Below, one piece after another: positions 48,437-57,100 of a DNA stretch of 64,000 nt. Numbering within the stretch: the stretch's first letter is position 1; every line of letters starts with the position of its first letter. Source of the stretch: Prevotella sp. oral taxon 299 str. F0039 (GTDB lineage Bacteria; Bacteroidota; Bacteroidia; Bacteroidales; Bacteroidaceae); contig NC_022111.1 in NCBI RefSeq assembly GCF_000163055.2, forward strand, positions 1,488,001-1,552,000, written 5' to 3'. The notes beneath the pieces are model-generated. The model did not search any database. It was not told the origin of the DNA and saw only the letters and a list, made by a program, of their open reading frames with translations. A program made the translations under genes and the position numbers.

Positions 48437-49282
48437 TTATAATGTTAATAACATTGATGCTTGCTTATATTTTTCTACAATCTTAATAGCTTCGACAGCC
48501 TCTTGCACATCATGTACACGCAAAATAGAAGCTCCTTTCATTAGTGCAAGAGTATTAATAACTGTTGTTCCGTTTAAAGAATGATCTGCATTGACATCCA
48601 AAACTTGCTGAATCATGCGTTTACGAGATGCTCCAACCAAGATCGGAGCATCTAAAACAGACAACTTTTCTAAGTGATAAAGCACCTCATAGTTTTGTTT
48701 TAGATCTTTTCCAAAGCCAAAACCAGGATCTAGAATAACATCTTTTACGCCCAAAGCATGTAGCTCGTTTAACTCAGCAACAAAGGCTTTAGTCATTGAT
48801 ACAATGTCGCTTTTAACCGACATCAGTATATATGGTACCTTAAGTTGTGCTACAGTCTTAAACATGTGCTGTTCTTCTTCGAGTAAAACATTTGCCCTTC
48901 CAGTGATACCTCCTTCAGAAACATCGTTAATAATGTCCACTCCAAACTCTTCAACACACATCTTTGCTACATTACTACGATAGGTATCGACTGACAATAA
49001 TGCATTGGGCAGTTCTTTCTTTAATAATAATAGACCTGCTTTCAAACGTTGCATTTCTTCCTTTTCGCTCACTTCTTCGGCTCCAGGACGTGTTGAAAAT
49101 GCCCCAATATCTAATATTGTAGCACCTGCCTGCAACATTTCTGTGGCACGTTGAACAAGATTTCTGTTAGTGTCTACTCTGCTATTGGCATAGAAAGAGT
49201 CAGGAGTTAGGTTTAAAATCCCCATCACAACGGGAGTCGAAAAGTCGAAAAGTTGCCCTCTTATGTTAAGTATTTTTGTCAT
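48437..49282 (-). CDS. folP: Dihydropteroate synthase
   Basis: 281 aa TIM-barrel enzyme of folate synthesis. Signatures are VMGILNLTPDSFYANSRVDT, ILDIGAFSTRPGAEEVSEKE, DIINDVSEGG, VILDPGFGFGKDLKQNYEVL and VGASRKRMIQQVLDVNA. It condenses p-aminobenzoate with the pterin diphosphate. It is the first gene of a folP-cdaA operon with a promoter box about 30 bp upstream. Confidence 0.95.
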   Translation of the reverse strand: MTKILNIRGQLFDFSTPVVMGILNLTPDSFYANSRVDTNRNLVQRATEMLQAGATILDIGAFSTRPGAEEVSEKEEMQRLKAGLLLLKKELPNALLSVDTYRSNVAKMCVEEFGVDIINDVSEGGITGRANVLLEEEQHMFKTVAQLKVPYILMSVKSDIVSMTKAFVAELNELHALGVKDVILDPGFGFGKDLKQNYEVLYHLEKLSVLDAPILVGASRKRMIQQVLDVNADHSLNGTTVINTLALMKGASILRVHDVQEAVEAIKIVEKYKQASMLLTL

Positions 49283-49308
49283 AAATACCTTTCTTTTGAA
49301 TGTTATTG

Positions 49309-49316
49309 CAAAGATA
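49309..49316 (-). promoter_or_regulatory. folP-cdaA promoter -7 box
   Basis: Minus-strand TATCTTTG, 27 bp upstream of the folP start. Matches TAnnTTTG. Confidence 0.6.
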
Positions 49317-49387
49317 ATGCTTTTTACTGGAAAACTTTTTTAAGAGTGAATGAAATTAAACAATAACATTATTGACATATGTCAAGA

Positions 49388-49464
49388 ATGCAAACGTTTG
49401 TTTATATACCTTTATTAAATTGTTAATGAATCACTATATATATAGTGTTTTATCATTACCTTTA
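49388..49464 (+). promoter_or_regulatory. LacI-type operator and malQ promoter region
   Basis: ATGCAAACGTTTGTTT (49388-49403) centres on the palindrome CAAACGTTTG, the typical GCAAACGTTTGC operator of LacI/MalR-family regulators. It lies ~90 bp upstream of malQ. TACCTTTA at 49457-49464 is a near-match -7 box. Confidence 0.55.
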
Positions 49465-49481
49465 CATCAAATTATAATAAA

Positions 49482-52187
49482 ATGAAAGCATCAAATATCA
49501 CATTCAATATTCAATATAGCACTACTTATGGTGAGGAGTTGCTTTTGAATCTTATTTATTTTGATAAGGAGGGAATAGAACGGACATCTATTTATAGAAT
49601 GAAAACATTGGACGGGCATAATTGGAGGGTTCATATTCAACAACTTCCATCCGATGGTATCAAAGCATTTCACTATTATTATAGCATTGAAAGAAATGCA
49701 GAGATAATAAAATCAGAATGGCAACTACAAACTCATTTCTTCGATTTTAATGCAACTTGTGATAAGAACTATGAGGTTTTTGATATTTGGACAGATGCAC
49801 CTCAGGATACATATTTATATAGTTCTGCTTTTACAAACTGTATAAATCAACGAGAAATAAAAACTCTTGAACCTAATGATTATGCTATTACGCTTCGTTT
49901 AGTAGTGCATGCTCCTCAATTAAGGTCATTTGAACGTCTTGCAGTTGTAGGTGATTTAGATGTATTAGGAGCATGGAATATCAATAAAGCGTTGTTTATG
50001 ACAGAACAACAGCATAACGAATGGGTTATTGATATTAACGCATCGTCGTTTGTTGGGGAGAAAATTGAGTTTAAATTTGTTGCTATAAATAAACAAAATC
50101 AGAGTTTCTCATTATGGGAAACAGAAAATAATCGCTCCCTTTCAATCCCTCTTGTCAACAAAGGCAATACACTTGTATACTCATTAAATCAAGCATTCTT
50201 TGATATTTGTGATATTCGTTTAGCTGGAACCTTGATTCCTTTGTTCTCATTGCGCACTAATAACAGCTTTGGAATTGGCGACTTTGGCGACTTAAAACGC
50301 ATGATTGATTTCATGTCGTGCACCAATCAACGAGTACTTCAATTGTTGCCAATCAACGATACTACATCTTCTGGAACATGGAAAGATAGCTATCCCTATA
50401 GTTGTGTTAGTGTTTTTGCTCTTCATCCACAATATATCAATCTAAATGCATTACCTTCTTTAAGAGATAAAGAACAACATTTGCGTTTCCAAAAGCTGCA
50501 AAAAGAACTTAATAGTCTAGAGCATGTTGATTATGAGAGGGTGAATTGTGCTAAGAATGAATATCTATCACTTCTTTATAAACAAGAGGGAACCAAAATA
50601 TTAGGATCAAAAGAATTCTCAGTTTTCTTTGAAAATAATCAAGAATGGCTTGTACCTTATGCCTTATATTGTTCTTTACGAGATAAGTATAAGACACCTT
50701 TATGTAGTAATTGGGGCGAATATCGAGAGTGGAACGATAGTTGGCGTACGACATTATCAAATCCTAAAAGCAAGGAGTATAAGGCGGTTGCTTACTATTA
50801 CTTTGTTCAATATCTTTTATTCTCACAAATGAAAGATGCGCATGCTTATGCTCTTAGCAAGCAAGTGATATTGAAAGGAGACATTCCTATTGGTGTAGAC
50901 CGACATAGTTGCGACGTTTGGGTAGAACCAAAGTATTTTAATCTCAACTCACAAGCAGGTGCACCACCTGATGCTTTCTCTACAAATGGCCAGAATTGGG
51001 GCTTCCCTACGTATAATTGGAACGAGATGTTGAAAGACAATTGTGCGTGGTGGACAAAGCGTTTTCAACACATGTCGCAGTTTTTTGATGCCTATCGCAT
51101 CGATCATGTCTTAGGTTTCTTTAGAATTTGGAGTATTCCCTATGATTCAATTCATGGACTTTTAGGACAGTTTGAACCTGCTATTGCCTTATCAAAAGAC
51201 GAAATAGAAGCTTATGGTTTGCATTTTCAAGAAAAGTTATTCACCACTCCTTTTATTGCAGATTGGGTAATTGAGCGTGTCTTTAAGGAGCATTCTGAAG
51301 AAGTAAAACAAACGTATTTGGAATTAGATCATGATGATATATATCGTTTAAAGCCTAATTTCGATACACAAAGAAAGATTGCTGAGGCCTTTGAAGGAAA
51401 ACATTCTGAAAAAGATAATTGGTTGCGTGAAGGATTATTTGCGCTAGTAAGTAATGTTCTTTTTATCAGAGATAATCACAATCCTCATCTCTTCCATCCA
51501 CGGATAACAGCCCAATTGAATCATATGTATGAGGCTTTATGGCAACACGATAAAGATTCTTTCAATCGTTTGTATGATGATTATTATTACAAACGAAACA
51601 ATCACTATTGGTATTGTGAAGCAATGAAGAAATTACCAAGGTTAGTTCAAGCTACAAAGATGCTAGTTTGTGCAGAAGATTTAGGTATGATTCCTTCTTG
51701 TGTAGAGTGGGTTATGAAAGAATTACGCATCTTTAGTCTTGAGATCCAATCAATGCCAAAAGATCCTCATGTGAGATTTGGATATCTAAATCGCAATCCT
51801 TATCAGAGTGTTTCAACTATTAGTACCCACGATATGCCAACTCTTCGTTTATGGTGGGATGAAAACAATGAACAAACGCAAGATTATTATAATAATATGC
51901 TTTATCATTCGGGTTGCGCACCTCATCCACTTACAGGGCAATTAGCTCAAGAAATTATCGAAGGTCATTTGCATTCACCTTCTGCATTGTGTGTTATTAG
52001 CTTGCAAGACTGGCTTGCTATGGATGAAAAGATAAGGTTGTCTGATCCTCAAAGTGAAAGAATTAATATTCCAGCTAACCCCAATCATTATTGGAGATAT
52101 CGAATGCATATCAGTATTGAAGACCTTATTGCGAATCACGAATTGGTGAATCGTATTACAGGAATGCTTCGTACAAGTGGTCGATAG
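49482..52187 (+). CDS. malQ: 4-alpha-glucanotransferase (amylomaltase, GH77)
   Basis: 901 aa, the long form. Two CBM20-type starch-binding domains occupy residues ~1-270 (VAVVGDLDVLGAWNINKAL-type motif seen as LAVVGDLDVLGAWNINKALF). The GH77 catalytic domain has nucleophile Asp in FFDAYRIDHVLGFFRIW, acid/base Glu in LVCAEDLGMIP, and the third Asp in STHDMPTLRLWW. It disproportionates maltooligosaccharides in maltose and starch use. A LacI-type operator upstream fits maltose regulation. murF follows after ~95 bp and may be co-transcribed. Confidence 0.95.
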   Translation: MKASNITFNIQYSTTYGEELLLNLIYFDKEGIERTSIYRMKTLDGHNWRVHIQQLPSDGIKAFHYYYSIERNAEIIKSEWQLQTHFFDFNATCDKNYEVFDIWTDAPQDTYLYSSAFTNCINQREIKTLEPNDYAITLRLVVHAPQLRSFERLAVVGDLDVLGAWNINKALFMTEQQHNEWVIDINASSFVGEKIEFKFVAINKQNQSFSLWETENNRSLSIPLVNKGNTLVYSLNQAFFDICDIRLAGTLIPLFSLRTNNSFGIGDFGDLKRMIDFMSCTNQRVLQLLPINDTTSSGTWKDSYPYSCVSVFALHPQYINLNALPSLRDKEQHLRFQKLQKELNSLEHVDYERVNCAKNEYLSLLYKQEGTKILGSKEFSVFFENNQEWLVPYALYCSLRDKYKTPLCSNWGEYREWNDSWRTTLSNPKSKEYKAVAYYYFVQYLLFSQMKDAHAYALSKQVILKGDIPIGVDRHSCDVWVEPKYFNLNSQAGAPPDAFSTNGQNWGFPTYNWNEMLKDNCAWWTKRFQHMSQFFDAYRIDHVLGFFRIWSIPYDSIHGLLGQFEPAIALSKDEIEAYGLHFQEKLFTTPFIADWVIERVFKEHSEEVKQTYLELDHDDIYRLKPNFDTQRKIAEAFEGKHSEKDNWLREGLFALVSNVLFIRDNHNPHLFHPRITAQLNHMYEALWQHDKDSFNRLYDDYYYKRNNHYWYCEAMKKLPRLVQATKMLVCAEDLGMIPSCVEWVMKELRIFSLEIQSMPKDPHVRFGYLNRNPYQSVSTISTHDMPTLRLWWDENNEQTQDYYNNMLYHSGCAPHPLTGQLAQEIIEGHLHSPSALCVISLQDWLAMDEKIRLSDPQSERINIPANPNHYWRYRMHISIEDLIANHELVNRITGMLRTSGR

Positions 52188-52281
52188 AATATAATTGTTT
52201 TGTAAAAGATTAGAGACAAAAGACGAAATACGATATTATTATCTGAAACTTTTGTTACTCAAAAAAAGAAACAACAAAAGA

Positions 52282-53610
52282 ATGACACTAATAGAAAAGC
52301 TTTATCAGCTATTTTTAGAATGCAAAGAAATTACCACCGACACACGAGATTGTCCCAAAGGTAGTATTTTCTTTGCGTTAAAGGGTGCAAACTTCAACGG
52401 AAATAGCTTTGCTCACAAGGCATTAGAGCAGGGCTGTGCTTATGCTGTAGTAGACGAATCGACACCCGATATGATTGGTAATGAACAATACATCATTGTA
52501 GATAATGTTCTAACCACATTGCAACAGCTTGCCAATCACCATAGAAAAGCACTCGATACCACTATTATTGGTATTACAGGAACCAACGGAAAAACCACAA
52601 CAAAAGAGCTTTTAGCTACTGTTTTGGCACAAAAATACAACGTTTTATACACTCTTGGCAACTTAAACAACGATATTGGCGTGCCTAAAACGCTGTTACG
52701 CCTCAACAAAGAGCACAACATGGCAGTGATAGAGATGGGTGCAAGTCACCCAGGCGACATTAAAACGCTGGTGGATATCGTTGAACCAAACTACGCATTG
52801 ATAACAAATGTGGGTAGAGCTCACCTGCAAGGATTTGGTAGTTTCGATGGAGTTAAACGCACAAAGGCTGAATTATACGACTTTATGGAGGCGCACAATC
52901 GTGCCAACAACATATTTATCAATGCCGAATCTGCGGATCTTTTAGAGATGTTTAGCACACATTGCAAGAGTGAAAGTTATATTGCTTATTCCCCTACCAA
53001 TAGCGTTGAGGCTTCATTTGTGGCAGAAATAACAGCTAACAATCCTTTTGTTAGCTTCAGGTGGAAAGAAACCAACAACGAATCTGACACTTGGCACAAC
53101 GTAGGTACGCATCTCATCGGAGCTTATAACATTGCCAATATGTTGGCGGCAGTGAGCATTGGTAGAACAATGGGTGTGGAAAGCAAAGACATTTGTAAGG
53201 CTCTCGAGAACTATATTCCAAGCAACAATCGTTCACAACTCATCAAAACGGCTCATAACACCATTATTATGGACGCTTATAATGCCAATCCTACGAGTAT
53301 GAAAGCGGCTCTTGAGAATTTCATAAAGATGGACGTTGAGCGCAAAATGGTGATTCTTGGCGACATGAAAGAATTGGGTGAGGTGAGCAATTGCGAGCAT
53401 CAAAAGATATGCGACCTATTGAATTTGGCTCAATTCGATTGTGTTTGGCTTGTTGGAAAGGAGTTTATGGCAACACAAAACGATTTTAAATCGTTCGAGA
53501 ATGTTGAACAGGTCATAGCCGAACTGCAACAAACTGACGTGCAAAATTTCTGCATCTTGGTAAAAGGTAGCAACGGAATAGGCTTAGCTTGCTTAAAAGA
53601 TGTGCTATAA
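52282..53610 (+). CDS. murF: UDP-MurNAc-tripeptide:D-Ala-D-Ala ligase
   Basis: About 442 aa from ATG 52282 (MTLIEKLYQLFLECKEITTD); the longer frame from 52195 has no MurF similarity at its N-terminus. Visible parts are the substrate domain (DTRDCPKGSIFFALKGANFN), the ATP-binding GITGTNGKTTTKELLA, the central VIEMGASHPGDIKTLVDI, and GAYNIANMLAAVSIG followed by DAYNANPTSMKAALENF in the C-terminal domain. It adds D-Ala-D-Ala to the cytoplasmic murein precursor. Here it is detached from the murG-ftsZ cluster by ~2.3 kb. Confidence 0.95.
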   Translation: MTLIEKLYQLFLECKEITTDTRDCPKGSIFFALKGANFNGNSFAHKALEQGCAYAVVDESTPDMIGNEQYIIVDNVLTTLQQLANHHRKALDTTIIGITGTNGKTTTKELLATVLAQKYNVLYTLGNLNNDIGVPKTLLRLNKEHNMAVIEMGASHPGDIKTLVDIVEPNYALITNVGRAHLQGFGSFDGVKRTKAELYDFMEAHNRANNIFINAESADLLEMFSTHCKSESYIAYSPTNSVEASFVAEITANNPFVSFRWKETNNESDTWHNVGTHLIGAYNIANMLAAVSIGRTMGVESKDICKALENYIPSNNRSQLIKTAHNTIIMDAYNANPTSMKAALENFIKMDVERKMVILGDMKELGEVSNCEHQKICDLLNLAQFDCVWLVGKEFMATQNDFKSFENVEQVIAELQQTDVQNFCILVKGSNGIGLACLKDVL

Positions 53611-53818
53611 TAACCCTCTGTAGGACGAGAGCGAAATTCTTTTTAGAGTGCAAAGTCATTCAACTCAAAACAAGATAAAGTTAATTTTACATATAGATAG
53701 CTTCCCCCCGTACGACGGAAGCGACTTTTTTAGAGCGCAAAACCATTCAACTTAAAACAAGATAAATTTAATTTTATATATAAATAGCTTCCCTTATGTG
53801 GGAAGCTATTTTCTTTTT
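53611..53818 (+). terminator. Tandem duplicated ~87-bp terminator modules after murF
   Basis: A block (TTTTAGAGTGCAAAGTCATT ... TAGCTTCCC) at ~53621-53707 is repeated at ~53711-53794, offset 87 bp, with ~80% identity by eye. Each ends in an AGCTTCC/GGAAGC hairpin. The second is a perfect 12-bp stem AAATAGCTTCCC/GGGAAGCTATTT (53782-53811) followed by TCTTTTTG. Confidence 0.8.
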
Positions 53819-53871
53819 GTAGCACAGCAAGATTTTAATCACGAAAAAGTATTTTTATTTTCACTAAACAA

Positions 53872-53959
53872 ACTCAATGTAATTAGGATGCAAAAGCAAT
53901 GAGTTTATGGGCTAAAAGCAATGCAATTACAAGTCAAAAGCAGTACTATTATATCGTAG
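53872..53959. repeat. 22-bp period array, four units
   Basis: Units start at 53872, 53894, 53916 and 53938. Cores are CTCAATG, AAGCAATGAG, AAGCAATGCA and AAGCAGTAC; the first three end CAA/TAA and the fourth TAG. It lies between the murF terminators and the endonuclease promoter. Confidence 0.82.
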
Positions 53960-54038
53960 TTGTTATTTTATGCAAGTCGACTAGTAAAAAAATATACTAT
54001 AAAAACATTAAAATGGGCAATAGTCCACTAAAAAGTAT

Positions 54039-54046
54039 TAACTTTG
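54039..54046 (+). promoter_or_regulatory. Endonuclease gene promoter -7 box
   Basis: TAACTTTG matches TAnnTTTG, ~100 bp before ATG 54147. Confidence 0.5.
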
Positions 54047-54146
54047 TAGCATACAGATATCTTGCAAAACATGTAGCCTTGTTCAACAATTGCTATCGAT
54101 ATCAACTTGTTGATATTCAAAAGTTTCACAAAAAAAATAAAACATC

Positions 54147-55727
54147 ATGAAGAGAATTTTACTTTTTGCATCAATCATCGCACTTTTATCGGTGTGGAGT
54201 ACTAACACTTTTGCTGCCGACCGAGCAACAATTGCGAAGTATTATTCGTCGCTAAAAGGATTAAAGAAAGAAGAATTAAAGAAGGCTTTGGGAACTCTTC
54301 TTCGCCAACACAAGACCTTAGGCTACGGAAAAGGAAAGGGAAATGTATGGGATGCCTTTTACACTACCGATCGAAAGGAAAACAATGAGGTTGTAAACAG
54401 GTATAGTTCTGAGAAATTTACCTTTCCTTCAACCAACAATTATCAAGATGTTGCAGGAATGAACATCGAGCATTCGTTTCCCAAAAGTTGGTGGGGAAAA
54501 ACCGAAAATCCTGCTAATTCAGACATACATCACCTTTATCCAAGTCCTTCTAAAGACAATTCGCAAAAAGGAAACTTCCCTATGGCTATTGTAACTACCG
54601 TGAAACACAACAGTGGTGCAGGCTATGATAAGGTCGGAACTGGTACAATTGAAGGAAAAACACAAAATTGTTGGGAACCAGGAGACACCTGGAAGGGTGA
54701 TTTTGCACGTTCTTATATGTACATGGCAACCACTTATTCGAACTTAACTTGGGTTAAAATGGGTCTTGTTACCAACATTACAGGTGAATATCCAACATTG
54801 AAAAACTGGGCAAGCACTTTGTATCGCCAATGGAGCAAGAACGACAAAGTGAGCGAGATTGAAACAAAACGCAATGATGCTGTATATGCCATTCAAGGCA
54901 ATCGCAACCCATTTATCGACTATCCATTTATTGCTGAATACATTTGGGGCGATAGTGTGAATGTAAGTTTCGATCCTAATAAAGCAATAACCACTGCAAG
55001 TGACGATGCAAGATATGGTAGTTATGCGGTAACTCCAAGCTTACCTGATGCGGAAACGACTCCTTCTACACCAGAAACAACACAAGATGAGAACGTTATC
55101 TATAACTTAGACATCGACAATGGTTGGAATACTTTAGAGAAAAACAACATCACTCTCCCAACTGGTTCAACCTATGTGTGGACTCATGACGAAACTCATA
55201 AAGTGTTTAAAGCATCTGCTTTCGTGAAGAAACAAAGACTTGCGAGTGAAGCTTTGTTAATTACTCCAGAGATAGACTTAACAAATTATAAAGATCTTAC
55301 ACTCGATTTAGAGCACGCTTTGAAATTTGGTAATCATGAAAACCTAAGCGTTGAGGTGGTAGTTGACGGTACAACAGAAGTACTTAATATTCCTGTTTGG
55401 GGCGATGGAAAAAGCTTTAAGGCGGTGAAAGCCACAGCTGTTTCACTTGAAAAATATGCAGGTAAGAAGGTAAAGTTGCAATTCCGCTACAAATCAACAA
55501 CAACTAACTGCCCAACATGGCAAATAAAATCGATGAATGTTAAAGGAACTAAAGTAACAACAGGTATCAACAACACCACAAACGATGCTTTTGCACAACC
55601 AAACTTTGATGAGCCTTACGAACTATTCACCATCGATGGTATGAAGTTAGATAGCAATAACAGCAACTACAGAGGTATTGTTATTCTAAAACAAGGTAAC
55701 AAAACTTGGAAAATGTATAAGAGATAA
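54147..55727 (+). CDS. Secreted endonuclease I with sorting-like C-terminus
   Basis: 526 aa. The signal peptide ends near TNTFAAD. Residues ~25-280 form an EndA/NucM-type endonuclease I domain: MNIEHSFPKSWWGKTENP with the catalytic His, SDIHHLYPSPSKDNSQKGNF as the metal site, and TGEYPTLKNW. Residues ~310-470 are a beta-sandwich (Ig or carbohydrate-like; LDIDNGWNTLEKNNITLP, VKLQFRYKSTTTNCPTWQIK). The last ~40 residues (YELFTIDGMKLDS, GIVILKQGNKTWKMYKR) look like a type IX secretion (Por) C-terminal signal. It likely degrades extracellular nucleic acids. Confidence 0.88.
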   Translation: MKRILLFASIIALLSVWSTNTFAADRATIAKYYSSLKGLKKEELKKALGTLLRQHKTLGYGKGKGNVWDAFYTTDRKENNEVVNRYSSEKFTFPSTNNYQDVAGMNIEHSFPKSWWGKTENPANSDIHHLYPSPSKDNSQKGNFPMAIVTTVKHNSGAGYDKVGTGTIEGKTQNCWEPGDTWKGDFARSYMYMATTYSNLTWVKMGLVTNITGEYPTLKNWASTLYRQWSKNDKVSEIETKRNDAVYAIQGNRNPFIDYPFIAEYIWGDSVNVSFDPNKAITTASDDARYGSYAVTPSLPDAETTPSTPETTQDENVIYNLDIDNGWNTLEKNNITLPTGSTYVWTHDETHKVFKASAFVKKQRLASEALLITPEIDLTNYKDLTLDLEHALKFGNHENLSVEVVVDGTTEVLNIPVWGDGKSFKAVKATAVSLEKYAGKKVKLQFRYKSTTTNCPTWQIKSMNVKGTKVTTGINNTTNDAFAQPNFDEPYELFTIDGMKLDSNNSNYRGIVILKQGNKTWKMYKR

Positions 55728-55749
55728 TCTCTTAATCACTCTATAACCA

Positions 55750-55782
55750 GGGGGCGCATCTACATGATGTGCCCTTTTATTT
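55750..55782 (+). terminator. Terminator of the endonuclease gene
   Basis: GGGCGCATC / GATGTGCCC with a 5-nt loop is followed by TTTTATTTTG. Confidence 0.85.
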
Positions 55783-55959
55783 TGTCGTTTTTTAGGACTT
55801 CTTTTCTTCTAATGAAGGCTATAGTTTTTTTATTTGTTTTGATAACTCACAAGAAACAACCTAAGAGTTAATACGCAAAAAAAGACAAAAACAAAGAAAC
55901 AATACTTGTTTTAATACAAAATCTATCTAAAAAACAGCCCTCAATACATTTTTTTTGAT

Positions 55960-55967
55960 TATTTTTG
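55960..55967 (+). promoter_or_regulatory. murG operon promoter -7 box
   Basis: TATTTTTG is followed 23 bp later by ATG 55991, which supports that start over the longer frame from 55955. The 55783-55959 gap has no other feature I recognise. Confidence 0.5.
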
Positions 55968-55990
55968 CAAGGATATATCACATTAATAAA

Positions 55991-57100
55991 ATGGAAAGAA
56001 ACTTGAGAATAATTATCAGTGGTGGTGGAACTGGTGGACATATCTTCCCTGCAATCTCAATTGCTAACGCCATAAAGCAGTTAGAACCCACTGCAAACAT
56101 TTTGTTTGTAGGTGCTTTAGGACGTATGGAAATGCAACGAGTGCCCGACGCTGGATATGAGATCAAAGGTTTACCTGTATGCGGTTTCGACAGAAAACAC
56201 CTATGGAAAAACATAAAAGTGCTTTATAAACTCTGGCAAAGTCGCCGTTTAGCAAAAGCTATCATTAAAGAGTTTAAACCTAATGCGGCTGTTGGTGTTG
56301 GAGGTTATGCCAGTGGTCCAACGCTCAACCAATGCGCTTCGCTTGGCGTTCCCTATCTCATTCAAGAACAAAACTCCTACGCAGGTGTAACAAACAAGCT
56401 GTTAGCAAAGCGTGCAAGCAAAATTTGTGTGGCGTATGAAGGTATGAATCGTTTCTTTCCAAACGACAAAATAATACTTACAGGCAATCCTGTTCGTCAG
56501 AATATCTTGCAAAACAACATTTCAAAGGCAGACGCTCGCAAAGTATTTCAGTTAGATCCTGAAAAGAAAACCATCTTAATTATTGGCGGAAGTCTTGGTG
56601 CTCGAACCATTAATGAGAGTATTCTGCAACATCTTAGCGAAATAAGAAACAGCGATGTGCAATTTATTTGGCAAACAGGAAAGGTGTATAAAGAAGCAAT
56701 AGCAAAACAATTAGAAGGCGAAGAGCCTCTTGCTAATCTTCATGTCACCGACTTTATTAGCGATATGGCCTCTGCTTATGCTGCAGCCGACATGGTTATT
56801 AGTCGTGCAGGTGCAAGCTCTATCAGCGAATTCTGCCTTTTAGGTATGCCAGTGATATTGGTTCCAAGTCCTAATGTGGCTGAAGATCATCAAACGAAGA
56901 ATGCTCTTGCCCTTGTAAACAAGCAGGCGGCAGTGTATGTTAAGGATGCAGAGGCACCCGAAAAACTTATTAATACAGCGTTGTCAATTATCAACGACGA
57001 GAGCAAACTAAACGAATTACATCAAAATATCTTAGGGATGGCACTCAAAAACTCGGCAGAACGCATTGCTGAAGAGGTGCTAAAAATAGCAAAACAATAA
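55991..57100 (+). CDS. murG: UDP-GlcNAc:lipid I transferase
   Basis: About 369 aa. The start MERNLRIIISGGGTGGHIFP has the GGGTGGH sugar-nucleotide loop. GVGGYASGPT, the second loop IIGGSLGARTINES and the acceptor region MVISRAGASSISEFCLLGMP followed by NVAEDHQTKNA are conserved. It forms lipid II at the inner membrane. It overlaps murC by one base (TAATG at 57098-57102). ftsW and murD, usual upstream neighbours in this phylum, are absent here. Confidence 0.96.
   Translation: MERNLRIIISGGGTGGHIFPAISIANAIKQLEPTANILFVGALGRMEMQRVPDAGYEIKGLPVCGFDRKHLWKNIKVLYKLWQSRRLAKAIIKEFKPNAAVGVGGYASGPTLNQCASLGVPYLIQEQNSYAGVTNKLLAKRASKICVAYEGMNRFFPNDKIILTGNPVRQNILQNNISKADARKVFQLDPEKKTILIIGGSLGARTINESILQHLSEIRNSDVQFIWQTGKVYKEAIAKQLEGEEPLANLHVTDFISDMASAYAAADMVISRAGASSISEFCLLGMPVILVPSPNVAEDHQTKNALALVNKQAAVYVKDAEAPEKLINTALSIINDESKLNELHQNILGMALKNSAERIAEEVLKIAKQ

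Noticed and set aside
53899..54150. 83-aa frame between murF and the endonuclease gene
   Set aside because: It runs through the 22-bp array and the endonuclease promoter; coding is unlikely.
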